From NCBI GenBank assembly GCA_024195585.1, contig SWBL01000098.1, positions 85,626 through 149,625 on the forward strand: a DNA stretch of 64,000 nucleotides, given 5' to 3'. A model generated the notes under the pieces. It was given only the letters and a program-made list of their open reading frames with translations, searched no databases and was not told where the DNA came from. This DNA is from Aureobasidium sp. EXF-3400 (Eukaryota; Ascomycota; Dothideomycetes; Dothideales; Saccotheciaceae). Shown piece after piece: positions 1 through 11,277 of this stretch. Position 1 is the stretch's first letter, and every line of letters begins with the position of its first letter. The translations under genes were made by a program, and so were the position numbers.

Positions 1-2003
1 TGCAACCATCGACTCACGATGAGAGCCTGGCTGGTTCGTGGTCAGGTTGTATGAGTCGAGAGAAGGAAGCAAGAAACGGCCGTTGTGCTCGCGTGTTTCG
101 AGGGTAAGCTTCTTGGGGCCGCCGTTCGGCAACGCCTGACCAGGCCAAGAAGGACCCATCTGACAAATATTGTGCATGAACAAGCAAAGGAACTGTAAGC
201 GTCGTGTTATCTCTGACATGGAATCTCTCATTCATGCTGCAACCGAGACGCTCTTGCTAGAAGCGAGGTGAGATAGCGTCCTGAAAGACTTGACGCAATC
301 TAGCTGGTTTCAGGCTTGTGTGCACGATCTGGACTAGACGTCGAGAAGCACTCGGGATCAGGGTCTTAACACCACGCGATGATGGCAGTACTCTTTCGTA
401 TTGGAGATTGATACCGTCTCGCGTGTAATTGCAACCTATCTCGTGGTTGCGTGATATCTGCCTGGCACATGCGATTAGCTTGACAAATACACTGCTTGAA
501 AGCACAACATCGCTTCTCGCAGGAGGATGAATTGTGCAGATCTCTCTCATCATCGCGAATTCATCCGCTTTCAAGCTCTTGGCTTTTGGCTTTTTGGTAA
601 AGCCGTTTGCTTGCAGCTATTCATGGTGATGCCGAAGGAACAAAAAGAAGGATCGCAAATCCGGCAATGAGCCGTCTATTGGAAAGAGTTCAATCTTCGA
701 GGACATCGATTCCAAATCCCTGAATGCGCCATCTTGGCAGCTCGAGTCTAAACTTGCCGTGTCTCAAAGAACGCCTTCCACCATCCCATGTGTTTTGTCG
801 GCTTTGTGTTATGGCGCACGTTCTTCTCTTTGGAATGGGGTCCAGATTCCACAAGATATGCTTGTTTTGCGTGGTGCGACGGGCTACAAATTTGACAAAA
901 ACACCATGTTGTGGTCTTCATCCAGGCGTTGTACAAATCCCATTTGAAGTTGAGAGAAGCTTTGCTGCCTGTGTCGATTGTAAAAAGAACCAGCCAATCA
1001 GCAGACGCCTTGCGAAGCACTTCCAAATACTTTTCTTATAGGGCTGCAGGTCAATATTCAGATACGAAGCCGTTGTTAGAGTCAATGACCGACATATCCC
1101 ACTGCGTTTCTCGGCGCATCATGAGCTGTTCCATGGACGTGTCAATGACATGTGGAATATATTATTGACCCTGCATGCTGACGACGATCAAATACCTCAT
1201 CCCGCAGTTGCCTTTTGTTGTTCGTCTCCGCCTTCTCTTACCGCAAGATGGCCAGGTCTTAAGCCGAAAGCCCTCTTCGGTTCACAGCCGACCGACGGCA
1301 AGTAAGCATACCGTACATCGTACACCGTGTAGCTTACATGCAAAAAAGTCATGCATGGTTGTTTGTCAGGCTGGGCGACTCTCTCACCGCCAGAGGTGGA
1401 TATCCATCAAGCCACCATCGGTGTGGTATGCGCTACTCTAGGACGTTGCGACGCTTGTGCGAAGATGACTCCACGAGCTCCTTGCTGAGTGTGGGTCGGT
1501 TGAGGAGCCGACCGCTATACAATTGGTAAATGAGCCCTAACACGCATGTCGATCGGGTGCTCTCGGACATCGCAGTAAGCTTTGTTGAAATAGAGTGTCG
1601 CAGAATGCTGCCTGTTAGAGATAGAGAGCGCCATCTCAGAGTAGATTGCTCCACCTTGGCAATAACGATCGTGTGGTATATTGAAGAAAGAACTGCTGAT
1701 ACTCGTATTTCTAATGTAGGATTAAGCTAAGGGCTGCAAGCATGATTATCCAGAGCGCTGTGCATCTAATTCCCAGAGCCATGGGTGACCTCTGATTACC
1801 AAGAAACAAAAAACCGAAACCAAAAGACCAAAAAGCAACGAAGCAACATACCAAGACCATGCTGCTGATGACAATTAAAAAAATCCTCCAGTCCTTACGG
1901 TCCAAGCATAACGGTGAGAATAACAGCTGTTCCTTCCACCCAGGAACCTCCTGCATGCCATAATCCAATAGTAGCCCAAGGTTAGCGTCGTATCCACTTC
2001 TCT
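1..2003. other. No supported gene; 3' flank of the TmpA-like gene
   Basis: I see no gene here. All open frames are short, lack a credible start or family motif, and overlap each other on both strands. The part nearest 2003 is the downstream flank of the minus-strand TmpA-like gene. A hydrophobic 85-codon frame at 1711-1968 (-) is discussed among the rejected items. Confidence 0.6.
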
Positions 2004-3866
2004 TCAGGAGTCGAATATGGCACCAAACACCGGAATGCCACGCGATTCAAGGCCGCCAACAACCAGTCTGGTGACATTGGCGTTCGAAATGATGACAATT
2101 GCTTCTGACTGAGACTCAACATATCTGGCGTGGGCCAATCTGAGAATATCACCCCTGCCAGCTTTGGAGGTATCGACGATGCATGCACCGGAGTCTGCTG
2201 TGTAGACCGAATTGATGATAGTGTCGCCGAAGGATGCTCTAGGGTTGGAGCCCATCCAGAGCACATGCATCGGATGTTCGGGGCAACTCTCCAAGAGTGA
2301 GAGACATGGGCCAATGCCAGTGCCGGTTGCAACGACAAGAACCTTCTTGAACATGAGAGCGACGCGCATGACGCCGTAGATAGGTGCGCCCTTGACCCAG
2401 ATGCGAGTGGGAGGATTGTCGATGAAGTTGGATGTCCAGTCTCCAGCTCTTGACATGAGCACTCTGAAGCCCTGTTCGTCGCCAACTCTGGAGATCGTAG
2501 CAAATGAATGTGTTTCCTTGAAGGGCGAACCAGTGATTCGAATGCCTTGGCACGTGTCCATGCGCTTATAGTCAAAGTATAGAAGAGCGGCTTGGGGTGA
2601 GAGGATCTGAACATGGACATCACGTTCTCTGAGGCGACTCCAGGGATATATGATGGCCAAAGTGATGACGGTCAAGCACCTAATAAGTGAATCATATTAG
2701 CAAGCTTCTTGACAGTAGGCTCCCAGCATAGTCATTGTCCAATATTTGCATCCATCACAATGCGAAGTGGCGATTAGAACGGAAAAGAGTTCCACTGAGA
2801 GTCTCTCTTGAGGAGGCTCTCAATGGAAAAGGGCAGTGAGACGGACAGCATAATGCATTACAGCAGCTGTGGATGATAATAGACATTGACTGATGGGATG
2901 GGTCAAATCTGATACGTACCAAAACAAGGGGCTTTCAGCCAGGAGAAGACCAGTGGACTCGTCAAAGAGGCGATCCGAGGTGACGACGGAGGTACTTAGC
3001 TGTGCCCACAGGAGGCCAATGCAAGTCCAACCCGCATAGCGGTGAACAGCCTCGAAGGCGTTGTGGTGGGCGACACGGAAAGCAGGGAAAGCAGACAAGC
3101 TGATGGCGAGGAGAAGTATGCTGATTAACACGGCGAAGGCGAAAGCAGATCTCTTGTTCGGGTCACTAAGATCCGCGCCCAGGAGAAAGGCAAAGGCCAG
3201 GTACCAGAGCATTCCAGCTGTGGCACATCCAGAGTGAAAGCCACCGTAGGAGTAGACTTTGGCTCCTACCCTGCGGATCGAAAGGGGTGCCGACGGCTTC
3301 AGAGCACATACGGCGCGGTACATGGCATTGACGACATGCTCGTTGCGGACAAGGATGGCAATGCAGAGGTTGATAGAAGCGCCTGTGGCGGCGTCGGAGC
3401 TGGTGATGCAAGTGAAAGAGGCGGCCAGGACGAGGGCAACGAGGTTGGCAAGGATGGTGAAGGCAAAAATCATTCTGTAAAGGGAGAAGAAGTCCCAGAA
3501 ACGCCTGGTGGTCTCGGTGCCCAGCTGTGGAGGGAGGTCCTGGGCGCAAGCAAGCCACTCGAGCTCGCCCTTGTCAGTGACGATGGGCTCTTGGACCTTC
3601 TCACAGAGCTGCTTTTGCTCTCCAGGGATGGGAGAAGGGACGAAAGGAGACTCAAGGAGAGAGAGCAGCTGCTGCTTCTCGTCCAGACCGAAGTTGGAGA
3701 AGTGCTTGGTCTGGAGGCGCAGGGAGCGAGCAACGCGTTTCTCTTCATGAGAGGGACCAATGGAGCCGTAGTTAGTTCCAGGCTCAGAGTTGGCGCGTGG
3801 ACGGATGATATCAATCTTAATGGCCACTGTAGCGGCAGGGGGTCCTGAGAAGCGGCGGGCGGACAT
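2004..3866 (-). CDS. TmpA-like integral membrane flavoprotein (NAD-binding oxidoreductase)
   Basis: Two exons, 3866-2920 and 2679-2004, joined across a 240-bp intron, give 540 aa; the join restores a TGG codon and reads FWCLTVITLAIIYPWSRLR. The first ~120 residues are polar. Hydrophobic segments follow at about 132-151, 216-231, 241-259, 279-291 and 317-328. The C-terminal third is a ferredoxin-reductase-like domain: ETHSFATI fits the flavin-binding stretch and VATGTGIGPCLSLL the glycine-rich nucleotide loop. This matches the Aspergillus TmpA family, membrane flavoproteins linked to asexual development (established knowledge). His residues in FRVAHHNAFEAVHRYAG could bind haem, but this is speculative. 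A divergent AMP-binding gene lies 1.9 kb away. The intron is long for this window, so an extra small exon inside it cannot be excluded. Confidence 0.75.
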
Positions 3867-5773
3867 CTTAGGGTCATATTGTTAGGCAGACGTAGGTGAG
3901 CGTACGGTAACCAGAGCCATTGACTTACGGTTCCAAGAAGTAATGAGGTAAAGTAGAACTCTACAGATGCTTCCCTACGGCAGAGCTGTCTCTCTTAGGT
4001 ATGCGTGTCCAATCAATGGGCGGTGAAAGATAATGCGGGCAAACCGGGCGCAGCTGAATATAAGAACACAACAGACAGAATACTGACAGAGCAGAAGAAT
4101 GCGCGAACAACGAATAAGAGAGACTTAGGTGGGCATAGGTCGCATGTCGTAGGTCTAAGGGCGGAATGGTTGGGCGAGATGTGAATTTTCCGAGTCTTCC
4201 TCCGCTTTGACCACTACCGCTAGCCAATTGCTTAATCGAATAGCCACGCGTATCAATCCCGCAGAGCTGACAGACTAAGCTCCGATAAGATAATCCGAGG
4301 GAAGGTGCGAGTTGGTCCAGATGACTTCGATGCCATGCAGTTGCCGATTTGGGATTTCCAGGACTTCCTGATGGTAAGTATATCCTCACCTTGGTATATC
4401 GACAACGATCTCGCTGTTATACGTCCTCAACTCTTGTCGGAATACAGGCTTTGATCGTTCGTTACTGCACTCAACTGCATTCCATCTGCAGCAAACGCTG
4501 GAGAAGCTTGCATGCATGGCTGATTGTTCTGTCCCTACCTTGACATTTTGACAGAATTTCTAGACTGACTGTCATTCAGATTGTTGCTGTGGTTTGGTCC
4601 TTCTATGGTGCTCTCCGGATGTGTCGACAGTTGCTGTGTAATTCGAACGCCTGACAACTGTACTTCCCACAAGGGCATGACTTCTGATTATGTAGTCGAC
4701 CGATATCTTACGGCATGCTTGGTCCAGGCCTACGTTACCACATACAGAGAGTCAGACAGTTGGTTGGCGATATTGACCCGTCGAGATCGTTGACGCGTTG
4801 GCAAGCATAGTAATCCATGAAGAGGTCGAAGGTCAACAACTATTGCAAGCTTCACATGGAAGGCGTCTAAGATAGGGTTAAACGCCGGTATACACGAGGC
4901 GCCGATTGGTCGACGAGGGCGCATTCTGTGGAGAAACTTCGGTATATATCGCCAGCGAGACATCGCCAGCGTTTCTGCTTGTCCATCTTGTGCCTGCTTC
5001 AAACCACATAATACTATCAACTCAAACTTCAATTCATCGGTCTAAGTATATGTATACTGATTGTCTGCATTTTCAACAATATGCTGCTTCCATACTTCTT
5101 GCGCTTCATTCAGGCGCCCATCAAAATGCAAGAAGCATTGTTGAGATCTTACACCTCCGCTGAAAGCCCAATATCCTGTCAACAATTTATTCGTCTCACC
5201 GGACATGCTGTGGAATCTGTACTGTATTCTGCCTGTTGATGGCACCGTCAATGATGAAGATTATGTTGGGAGATGCCCAAATTGACATTGCTGTTGGTTG
5301 CGTTTGAGTCGTTTGCTTGCCCGTACCAGGGCTCGGCATGCGATGCTGCGGCTCAACTTCAACTCTGGCGGTTTTTTCTCTTTCTAAAAACATCGCCATC
5401 GAGTACCAGATGTAAGTCATTTCTTTGTTTCAATTTCGCTTTGCGCCGCATCATTCACCAGGTCAATCACACTGGCTGCCCCTATTCTATATTGCTGATC
5501 CTCTACCGATCTTTCGACTATACCGCGACATGATTCACGCAAACCATTTCATGCGCATAGGTGATGCGCAGAATATCTTGTTCCTACCCCATCCCGCAGC
5601 TCTCCCCTATTTCCGCCTCCCTGCTCTCCGCGAGACCTCTACTAGACCTGCTACATTCCCATACACCCGCCTGGCTTACCCCTTTTCCTCCAATGTTCCA
5701 CACCACCCCCCATGCCCACGTCTGTTGGATGATTGCACGAACAGAGCTAATCAAAGCGTCGGCAGTGTGAAAG
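3867..5773. promoter_or_regulatory. Divergent intergenic region between TmpA-like gene and AMP-binding gene
   Basis: About 1.9 kb separates the two divergent starts and must hold both promoters. The longest open frames (142 codons at 3961-4389 minus and 5425-5853 plus) show no domain and no splice-consistent continuation. No specific operator could be identified. Confidence 0.5.
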
Positions 5774-7705
5774 ATGGCATTAGGCTCGCAAGCTCTTTGT
5801 CCTTGTTACAAGGACCTGCCTCGCTTCGTCCTGGACACTGGGACATACGATGAGAACAAACCAGTTCTCGTCGATGCCGCCGCCCCTGAGAGGGCCATCA
5901 CCAAGGCACAGGCCAAGGTGATGGTGGAAAGGACGGCGCAAGGTCTGCAAGCAGTGGGCCTCAAGCGCGGAGACACGGTCTGTGTCGTTCATTTGAATGA
6001 CGTACGTCAACATGGAACGTATCGTCGAGGACGCCCACTGACAAATATGTGTTAGATCATGTACCCGGTGGTTTTCTTGGCCATCATTATGGCAGGGGGT
6101 GTGTTCTCGGGGGCTAACCCCATGTACAAGGCAGGCGAGCTCCGCCACCACTTCGAGGTCTCGGAGACCAAGTTTGTCTTCTCTGATCCCGCCTCCCTCG
6201 CTGCGGTCTCCGAGGCCTCTGACGGTCTCTTCGATGCCGGCAACATCATCGTCTGGGGCGACGAAGTGGCCGGGTCGTCGGTGGGTACCCGGTACTCGCT
6301 CACCGATCTCATGGCAGGCCTTGCTGGCGTACCGGTCGTCGACCCGGTCTTCTTCGACGACGAGACCCGGGCTGCAGACACTGTCGCCGTTCTCATGTCG
6401 ACGAGCGGCACCACAGGCTTGCCCAAGATGGCTGCCCGATCACACCTGAGTCTGGTCACCGAAAACTTGGCCTTGCAAGACGGTGTCGCGAACTACGAGG
6501 TTGCCCGTTTGCTCTTCACCCCTTTCTTTCACGGATTTACCGCCCCGCTTGCTCTGCTCGATGCTCTCGTTCATGGCCGAACCACCTATGTCATGCCTCG
6601 GTTCAATGTCGAGAGCTGCCTTGAGTACGTCGAGCGTTACAACATCACAGAGATTGCGGCACCCCCTCCCGTTCTCCTGGCATTCAAACGGGTACCCGAG
6701 GCCGAACGCACTGCACTTCGCTCGATTCGTCTGATCTGGAGTGGTGGCGCCCCCATGTCGGCCAGCATGCAGAATGAAGCTGTTCGCATGTTCTACCCGT
6801 ATGCACGTATCGTTCAAGTCTACGGTATGACAGAGGCAGGCTGGATCACGACATTCAGATTTCCAGAGCTCGACGAGACTGGTTCTGTTGGTCGTCTACT
6901 ACCTTCCTATGAAGCCATGTAAGCTCCTGACCACATCTCAGCCTACCACTTCACCACTAACAATCTCACCAGGATCACCAACTCGGAGGGCAAAGACATC
7001 ACAGCAACCCGAAAACCAGGCATGCTCTTCGTCAGAGGACCTATCAACATGCTCACCTACCACAACAACCCCACCGAAACCTTCAACGCTTTACGCAACA
7101 ACTGGCTCCGCACAGGCGACGTCGCCCACTTCTCCCACGACCACAAACTCTACATCACCGACCGCCAAAAAGACATCATCAAATACCGCGGCTGGCAAAT
7201 CTCACCCACAGAACTAGAAGCTTGTCTACTTTCCCACGAGCTGGTGGCTGATGCAGGTGTTTTTGGTTGGTACATTTCAGATGTGGATAATGAAATCCCT
7301 ATCGCGCATGTGGTGCTCAAGAATGGTGTTCCTCTGTATCATGAGCAGTTCAGCATCATGGGGGTGTTGATTGACTATTGCAAGGACAAGCTTGCAAAGT
7401 ACAAGACTGTGGCGCTGGAAATGAGGTTCAAGGAAGCTATTCCCAAGAATCCTGCTGGCAAGATTTTGAGGAACGCAATGAGGCATGAAGAATTGCTTTG
7501 GAGAGACGTCAGAAACTGGATGCTTAAATGCAGGGACTGGAACGCAGGTCCGCCTGAGGAATCTGAGATTGTTTGGGAAGAAGATGAGGAAGGCGTGTGG
7601 CAAGATGAAAATGTTGACGAAGGTCCATACGTCAACGAAGAGAGCGAAGAGGAAAAGGCCGAGAATGAGATTCTGGCGAGAGGCCTCGACATACTAGGCC
7701 TGTGA
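5774..7705 (+). CDS. AMP-binding acyl-CoA synthetase / 4-coumarate-CoA ligase-like protein
   Basis: Three exons (5774-6001, 6056-6918, 6973-7705) with two 54-bp GT...AG introns give 607 aa. The protein belongs to the ANL adenylate-forming superfamily, which activates a carboxylic acid as acyl-AMP and usually transfers it to CoA. Visible signatures in order: P-loop STSGTTGLPKMAARSH, YGMTEAG (A5), GDVAHFSHDHKLYITDRQKD (A7/A8 with the hinge Asp), YRGWQISPTELE and the catalytic Lys region PKNPAGKILRNAMR (A10). The last ~70 residues are an unusual acidic tail rich in Glu and Asp. The C-terminus ILGL is not a PTS1 peroxisomal signal, unlike many fungal 4CL-like enzymes. The substrate cannot be read from the sequence. 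It is divergent from a TmpA-like flavoprotein. Confidence 0.88.
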
Positions 7706-7900
7706 GACCTGATGAGCGGATCGTCTCTCTACTGCTTTTCTGTTTTACCGCGAGATACCCTTTTAATACACTAATGGTCAAAAACATGATTAACGATATT
7801 GAACGATTGTCTCGGTTGATTGCAGCAAGGGTATAGAAATATTAGAAGTAGCAATCAGGCATGATCATCATCATAGAAGCAACAACACACGCTTCTTCTC

Positions 7901-9169
7901 TCAGCGCCAGAACCATCCGGCACCGTCCTTGTTATCATGCAACTCGTGTCCGCTATCTCCGCTTTCCGACTTATTCTCGTTATTCGGACGTCCAGTCGAT
8001 TCCTCTTCTCTGTTTTCCTCAGTGCCGTCAGAGAAGCGTTTCTTCAGCATACGCTTCGTATACACGGATCCGTCAGGCATAGTGCGCGTCTCAGTGGTGG
8101 TCATGACCGAGATGACACTAGGCTTCTGTATCTCCTCGTTGGGGGGCTGAGGCGTCGATAGGGGAATGGTGGGAGTAGATGCTGACTTCGAAGCCTCTGC
8201 TTCTTCCTTTCCGTAGTCGTCCTTCCACAAGTTCTCATACATATCCAACTCTGTGTCGGGCTTCAAGTTGCTTCTGACGACCAAGTCTTCTGCATCAGGC
8301 GAAGCCACTATTCTCGCCAGCTGGGTGAAGTCCTCGTACACGGAACGGCCGTATGGCGTCCAGAAGTTACTAACTCCAGACACGATTTTGCCAAAGACGC
8401 GATCGAGTTTCTTAGTTTCGAGGGGGGTGATGTTGTACAGACTAGGCAGTTGAGGCGGCAGAATCCCTCTGCACTGCAGACCGAGCATCCAATCGATTCC
8501 TGGTTGAGCCCAATGGTTGTACAAGGTTTGGTTGTCAGGATCGGAGGCAGCAATCGAGTCTTCGGCTTTCCAGGCTTCATGAGCAACTTGTGGTTTGTCA
8601 AGGTGGGCACAGAGCAGATCCTCGAAAGCAGCACGCCACTTGCCACCGTGTTGATGAGCCTCAGAGTGCTGTTCGAGCTGAATGGGCGAGTATGGGCTGT
8701 GTCTGAACCAGTCGATGCCCAGCCAAGTTGTGTTGCTGGTTGTAGTACGGATAGGAAACTTGCTGTGAACAGGCATCATACCTTGACCATGATCCTGGTA
8801 CAGACTGAGAATCTTTCTGGGATCCACTCCGAAACTGGCATTGCGAGCTTGAAGAAGCAGCACACGTGCTGCTTGACGGGCTTCTTCGCTGATGGGACCA
8901 CCGAGGTAAGACCTTCTTTCTGGAGCACCTAAGAGAGAAGTGAAGAGTGGTGGAAAGTCTTCTTCTAGACGCTTGCGTAACTCTCGCATTTCGTCTGACC
9001 ATCTCTGTTCTTCGGCACCGAGAGAGGCAGAACTGAAACCTGGAAGGGAGTTGATTCCTTCGACCAAAGCATTGATTTGTTCATCAGCAAAGCGGCGGAA
9101 GTCAGCGAAGGGGTCATCATCACGTCGAGCTTTGTCTGATTCGGATGAAGAGGGCCACCAGGGAGCCAT
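7901..9169 (-). CDS. Conserved fungal protein of unknown function (MAPWWPSSS... type)
   Basis: Single-exon 422-aa frame. The open frame extends 94 codons further upstream, but that part looks like untranslated leader, and the ATG at 9169 begins the protein-like MAPWWPSSSESDKARRDDD. The N-terminus has Trp-Trp followed by an acidic DPFADFRRFADEQINAL helix; the middle is a soluble domain with no motif I can name (GIDWFRHSPYSP, FGKIVSGVSNFWTPYGRSVY). The end is polar, carrying TRTMPDGSVYTKRMLKKR and a terminal WFWR. The VYTKR...FSDGTEE pattern resembles tails of small chaperone-associated proteins, but I do not assign a function. No signal peptide or membrane span is seen. Confidence 0.7.
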   Translation of the reverse strand: MAPWWPSSSESDKARRDDDPFADFRRFADEQINALVEGINSLPGFSSASLGAEEQRWSDEMRELRKRLEEDFPPLFTSLLGAPERRSYLGGPISEEARQAARVLLLQARNASFGVDPRKILSLYQDHGQGMMPVHSKFPIRTTTSNTTWLGIDWFRHSPYSPIQLEQHSEAHQHGGKWRAAFEDLLCAHLDKPQVAHEAWKAEDSIAASDPDNQTLYNHWAQPGIDWMLGLQCRGILPPQLPSLYNITPLETKKLDRVFGKIVSGVSNFWTPYGRSVYEDFTQLARIVASPDAEDLVVRSNLKPDTELDMYENLWKDDYGKEEAEASKSASTPTIPLSTPQPPNEEIQKPSVISVMTTTETRTMPDGSVYTKRMLKKRFSDGTEENREEESTGRPNNENKSESGDSGHELHDNKDGAGWFWR

Positions 9170-9986
9170 GGCTGAAAACAGTACTGCGGTGCTTTGCCCC
9201 GGAAGTGGAGAATGAAGGAAGCTGAGAAAAGTAGGATTGTTTGTTCTGTGGAAGTCTAGGTTACATGTCACGAATGAGAAGTGGCGAAAAGACCAGCTTG
9301 ACAAAGTGTTCTGGAAACAAAAAGAGAAGGAAGCACGAGCAGCTCCTGCCTGCTCCAAGTTTTTGAGTTTGGCACGAGCGGGGTAGCGCCGGAATGGTAT
9401 AGAGACATTACACATTGTGCAACTCGTAAACGAGCACTCGGATCCTTTCAAGCAGCGACTAGGAGGCTCATCTGCTAGAGGCAGCAGTTCGATTACTGTA
9501 CAGACCGTTTGCTAGCTACGCCGTGCCACCCACCTTTATCAAGCCACTGTCCTACGCAAGGCTAGATCCCCAAACTGAAGATGAGAACTCGCGTGTGCAG
9601 TTGGTCACATGGAGTAGGTCTCAAGAAAAGAAGTTAAGTGATAATAATAAGGCTGTTGTGTGTGATTTACGGTGCTACAGCTACTAATCTAAAGGAGCGA
9701 GTGTGCTACCAGGCAACGTTAATAAGAATACCGAATGTGTCCAGCAAAAAAGGGAAAGGCAAAAAAAGAATCCGAAAGTCCAAAACATGAAGATTACGCC
9801 CATACAAGTCCCATCTCTTTCCATGCCATGTGCCGTGTTCGAAAATGAAAGTCTGCGCCAAAATGCCATCGTAATCATACCCGCTGTAATAAGAATGCTC
9901 GGAATCAAAAACTCGAAAGGTACGCCATGTCGCTTGAACCCACATCGTCGTGTCTGGCTTTTCGCCGCCTGGGACGAAATTGATCA
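9170..9986. other. Intergenic region between two minus-strand genes
   Basis: Holds the promoter and leader of the gene starting at 9169 and the 3' flank of the gene ending at 9987. A stretch near 9480-9500 vaguely resembles a tRNA B box but does not fold (see rejected items). Nothing else seen. Confidence 0.6.
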
Positions 9987-11277
9987 TCACTCGTCCTCAT
10001 CATCATCGGCGCCTCTCTTGCGCTTTCCGCCAGAAGACAAAGCAGGACTGGCAGACTCGTCTTCGAAGATGAAAATATCATCCTTGAGATCTGCCATACA
10101 TGTCTTCTTGGGTGGAGAGATGATGATGGGTGGGTTGCACTCGAGGTCTTCCTTCTCGATGGGTGCCTCAAGAGTGCAGGTCTCGGGTAGTTCGTTAACT
10201 ACAACGATCGAGTCCTTTGTCAAGCCTTCTGGAATGAACTCGGTGGTGTCGAGCGAACCGAGGGGGGGACGTGCAGCCTCATCAGTCTCCATGTCAGCTG
10301 CTGATTTGAGCGAACGGCGAGATGATCGAGGAGACGAAGAGGAAGATGCGACAGGGTCGTAGTCAGCAGGAGCAACATTCTCCTTGCCTCGATCCTCATT
10401 AGCCTTTGCGATTGATTCATCATCGGAAGAGAGATCCAAAGTCAGGGTTGAGTGCTCCATAAGGTTCTCGGCTTCCTCTTCGGCAGTGTCCTCGTGAATG
10501 GCGAAGAACCATGAGCTGGGCATTGACTCCTCGATAGAAGACGCAGGCTTCGGCAAAGGTGCAGGCGCAGGCGCAGGGGTCTTCAAGGAGGCGGTAAGAG
10601 CAGCATCAATGCTAAAAGGCAGTCCAGTACGGGCAGATGCTCGAGAAAGTGTGGAGGGGTCAATGCGAGTGATGGGAGTGTGGGCGCTGAGTCTGCGACG
10701 GTCGCGTTTTGACTTGGGGGATCTTCCGGCAGGAGCAGTGAGTGGTGTTCTTGTGGAAGACTTTGTCACGCCAGAGTACTTCATCGGAGTGGACAGACGC
10801 GAAGGGACGATGGCTGGAGGGGGCATAGAAGTTGTAGGTGTCGTCTTGGTAGGGTTGAAGGTGAAGTTGAACGAGGACGGCAGAGTGCTTAGGCCTTTGG
10901 GCTTGAGTGATGTCGAGGGCAAGTCCAACTTGGTGCGCTTCATGGGGGACAGGAACATGTTTGGGTTCACATTCTCGGCGTCGTCGTTCTGTGAGTCGAA
11001 GTCGTCAAAGGAAGGAGTGACGCGACGTTTTGCAGAAGGCTTCAGGCTGGGTGATGAGGTCGGAACAAGCATCTTTGCCTTGCCAGATAGCGGACTGGGA
11101 GTTTTGATTATGCCTTCATTCACGCTAATGTCAGCCATGCATACATCAAACACACCATCAAGTGCCATATTGAAGCCTGAACTCACCATTTTGACGGTTC
11201 TTGAGACCAGATAGATGAGCCAGACGGGGGCTGTCGAGCACGCCGAAAGGCTGTCTAGGCATCGATACAGTTGCCAT
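9987..11277 (-). CDS. Disordered KEN-box protein, candidate cell-cycle regulator
   Basis: Two exons, 11277-11187 and 11113-9987, separated by a 73-bp intron (donor GTGAGT, branch GCTGAC, acceptor GAAG) give 405 aa. The acceptor was chosen because the nearer TTAG shifts the frame into a stop. Exon 1 encodes MATVSMPRQPFGVLDSPRL, with a compact PFGVLDSPR motif. The rest is almost wholly disordered, rich in Ser, Pro and Lys, with many CDK-type sites (LSPMKR, STPMK, RSPKSKRDRRR), a short ordered-looking block SSWFFAIHEDTAEEEAENLM, the KEN box GKENVAP and a basic C-terminal patch GGKRKRG suited to nuclear import. I infer a nuclear phosphoprotein whose level may be set by APC/C. The exact family is not recognised. 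Confidence 0.72.

Noticed and set aside
1711..1968. 85-codon minus-strand hydrophobic frame with two membrane-like segments
   Set aside because: Follows the end of the TmpA-like gene but does not join it in frame; low-complexity AT-rich translation; no homologue recognised.
9440..9520. tRNA-like stretch with CAGTTCGATTACTG resembling a B box
   Set aside because: No matching A box, D arm or 7-bp acceptor stem could be paired around it.
9703..10362. 219-codon plus-strand frame
   Set aside because: Antisense to exon 2 of the KEN-box gene and its 3' flank; no motif; the opposite strand has the better protein.
10498..11214. 238-codon plus-strand frame rich in Gly/Val/Leu
   Set aside because: Exact antisense shadow of the low-complexity Ser/Pro/Lys-rich KEN-box gene.
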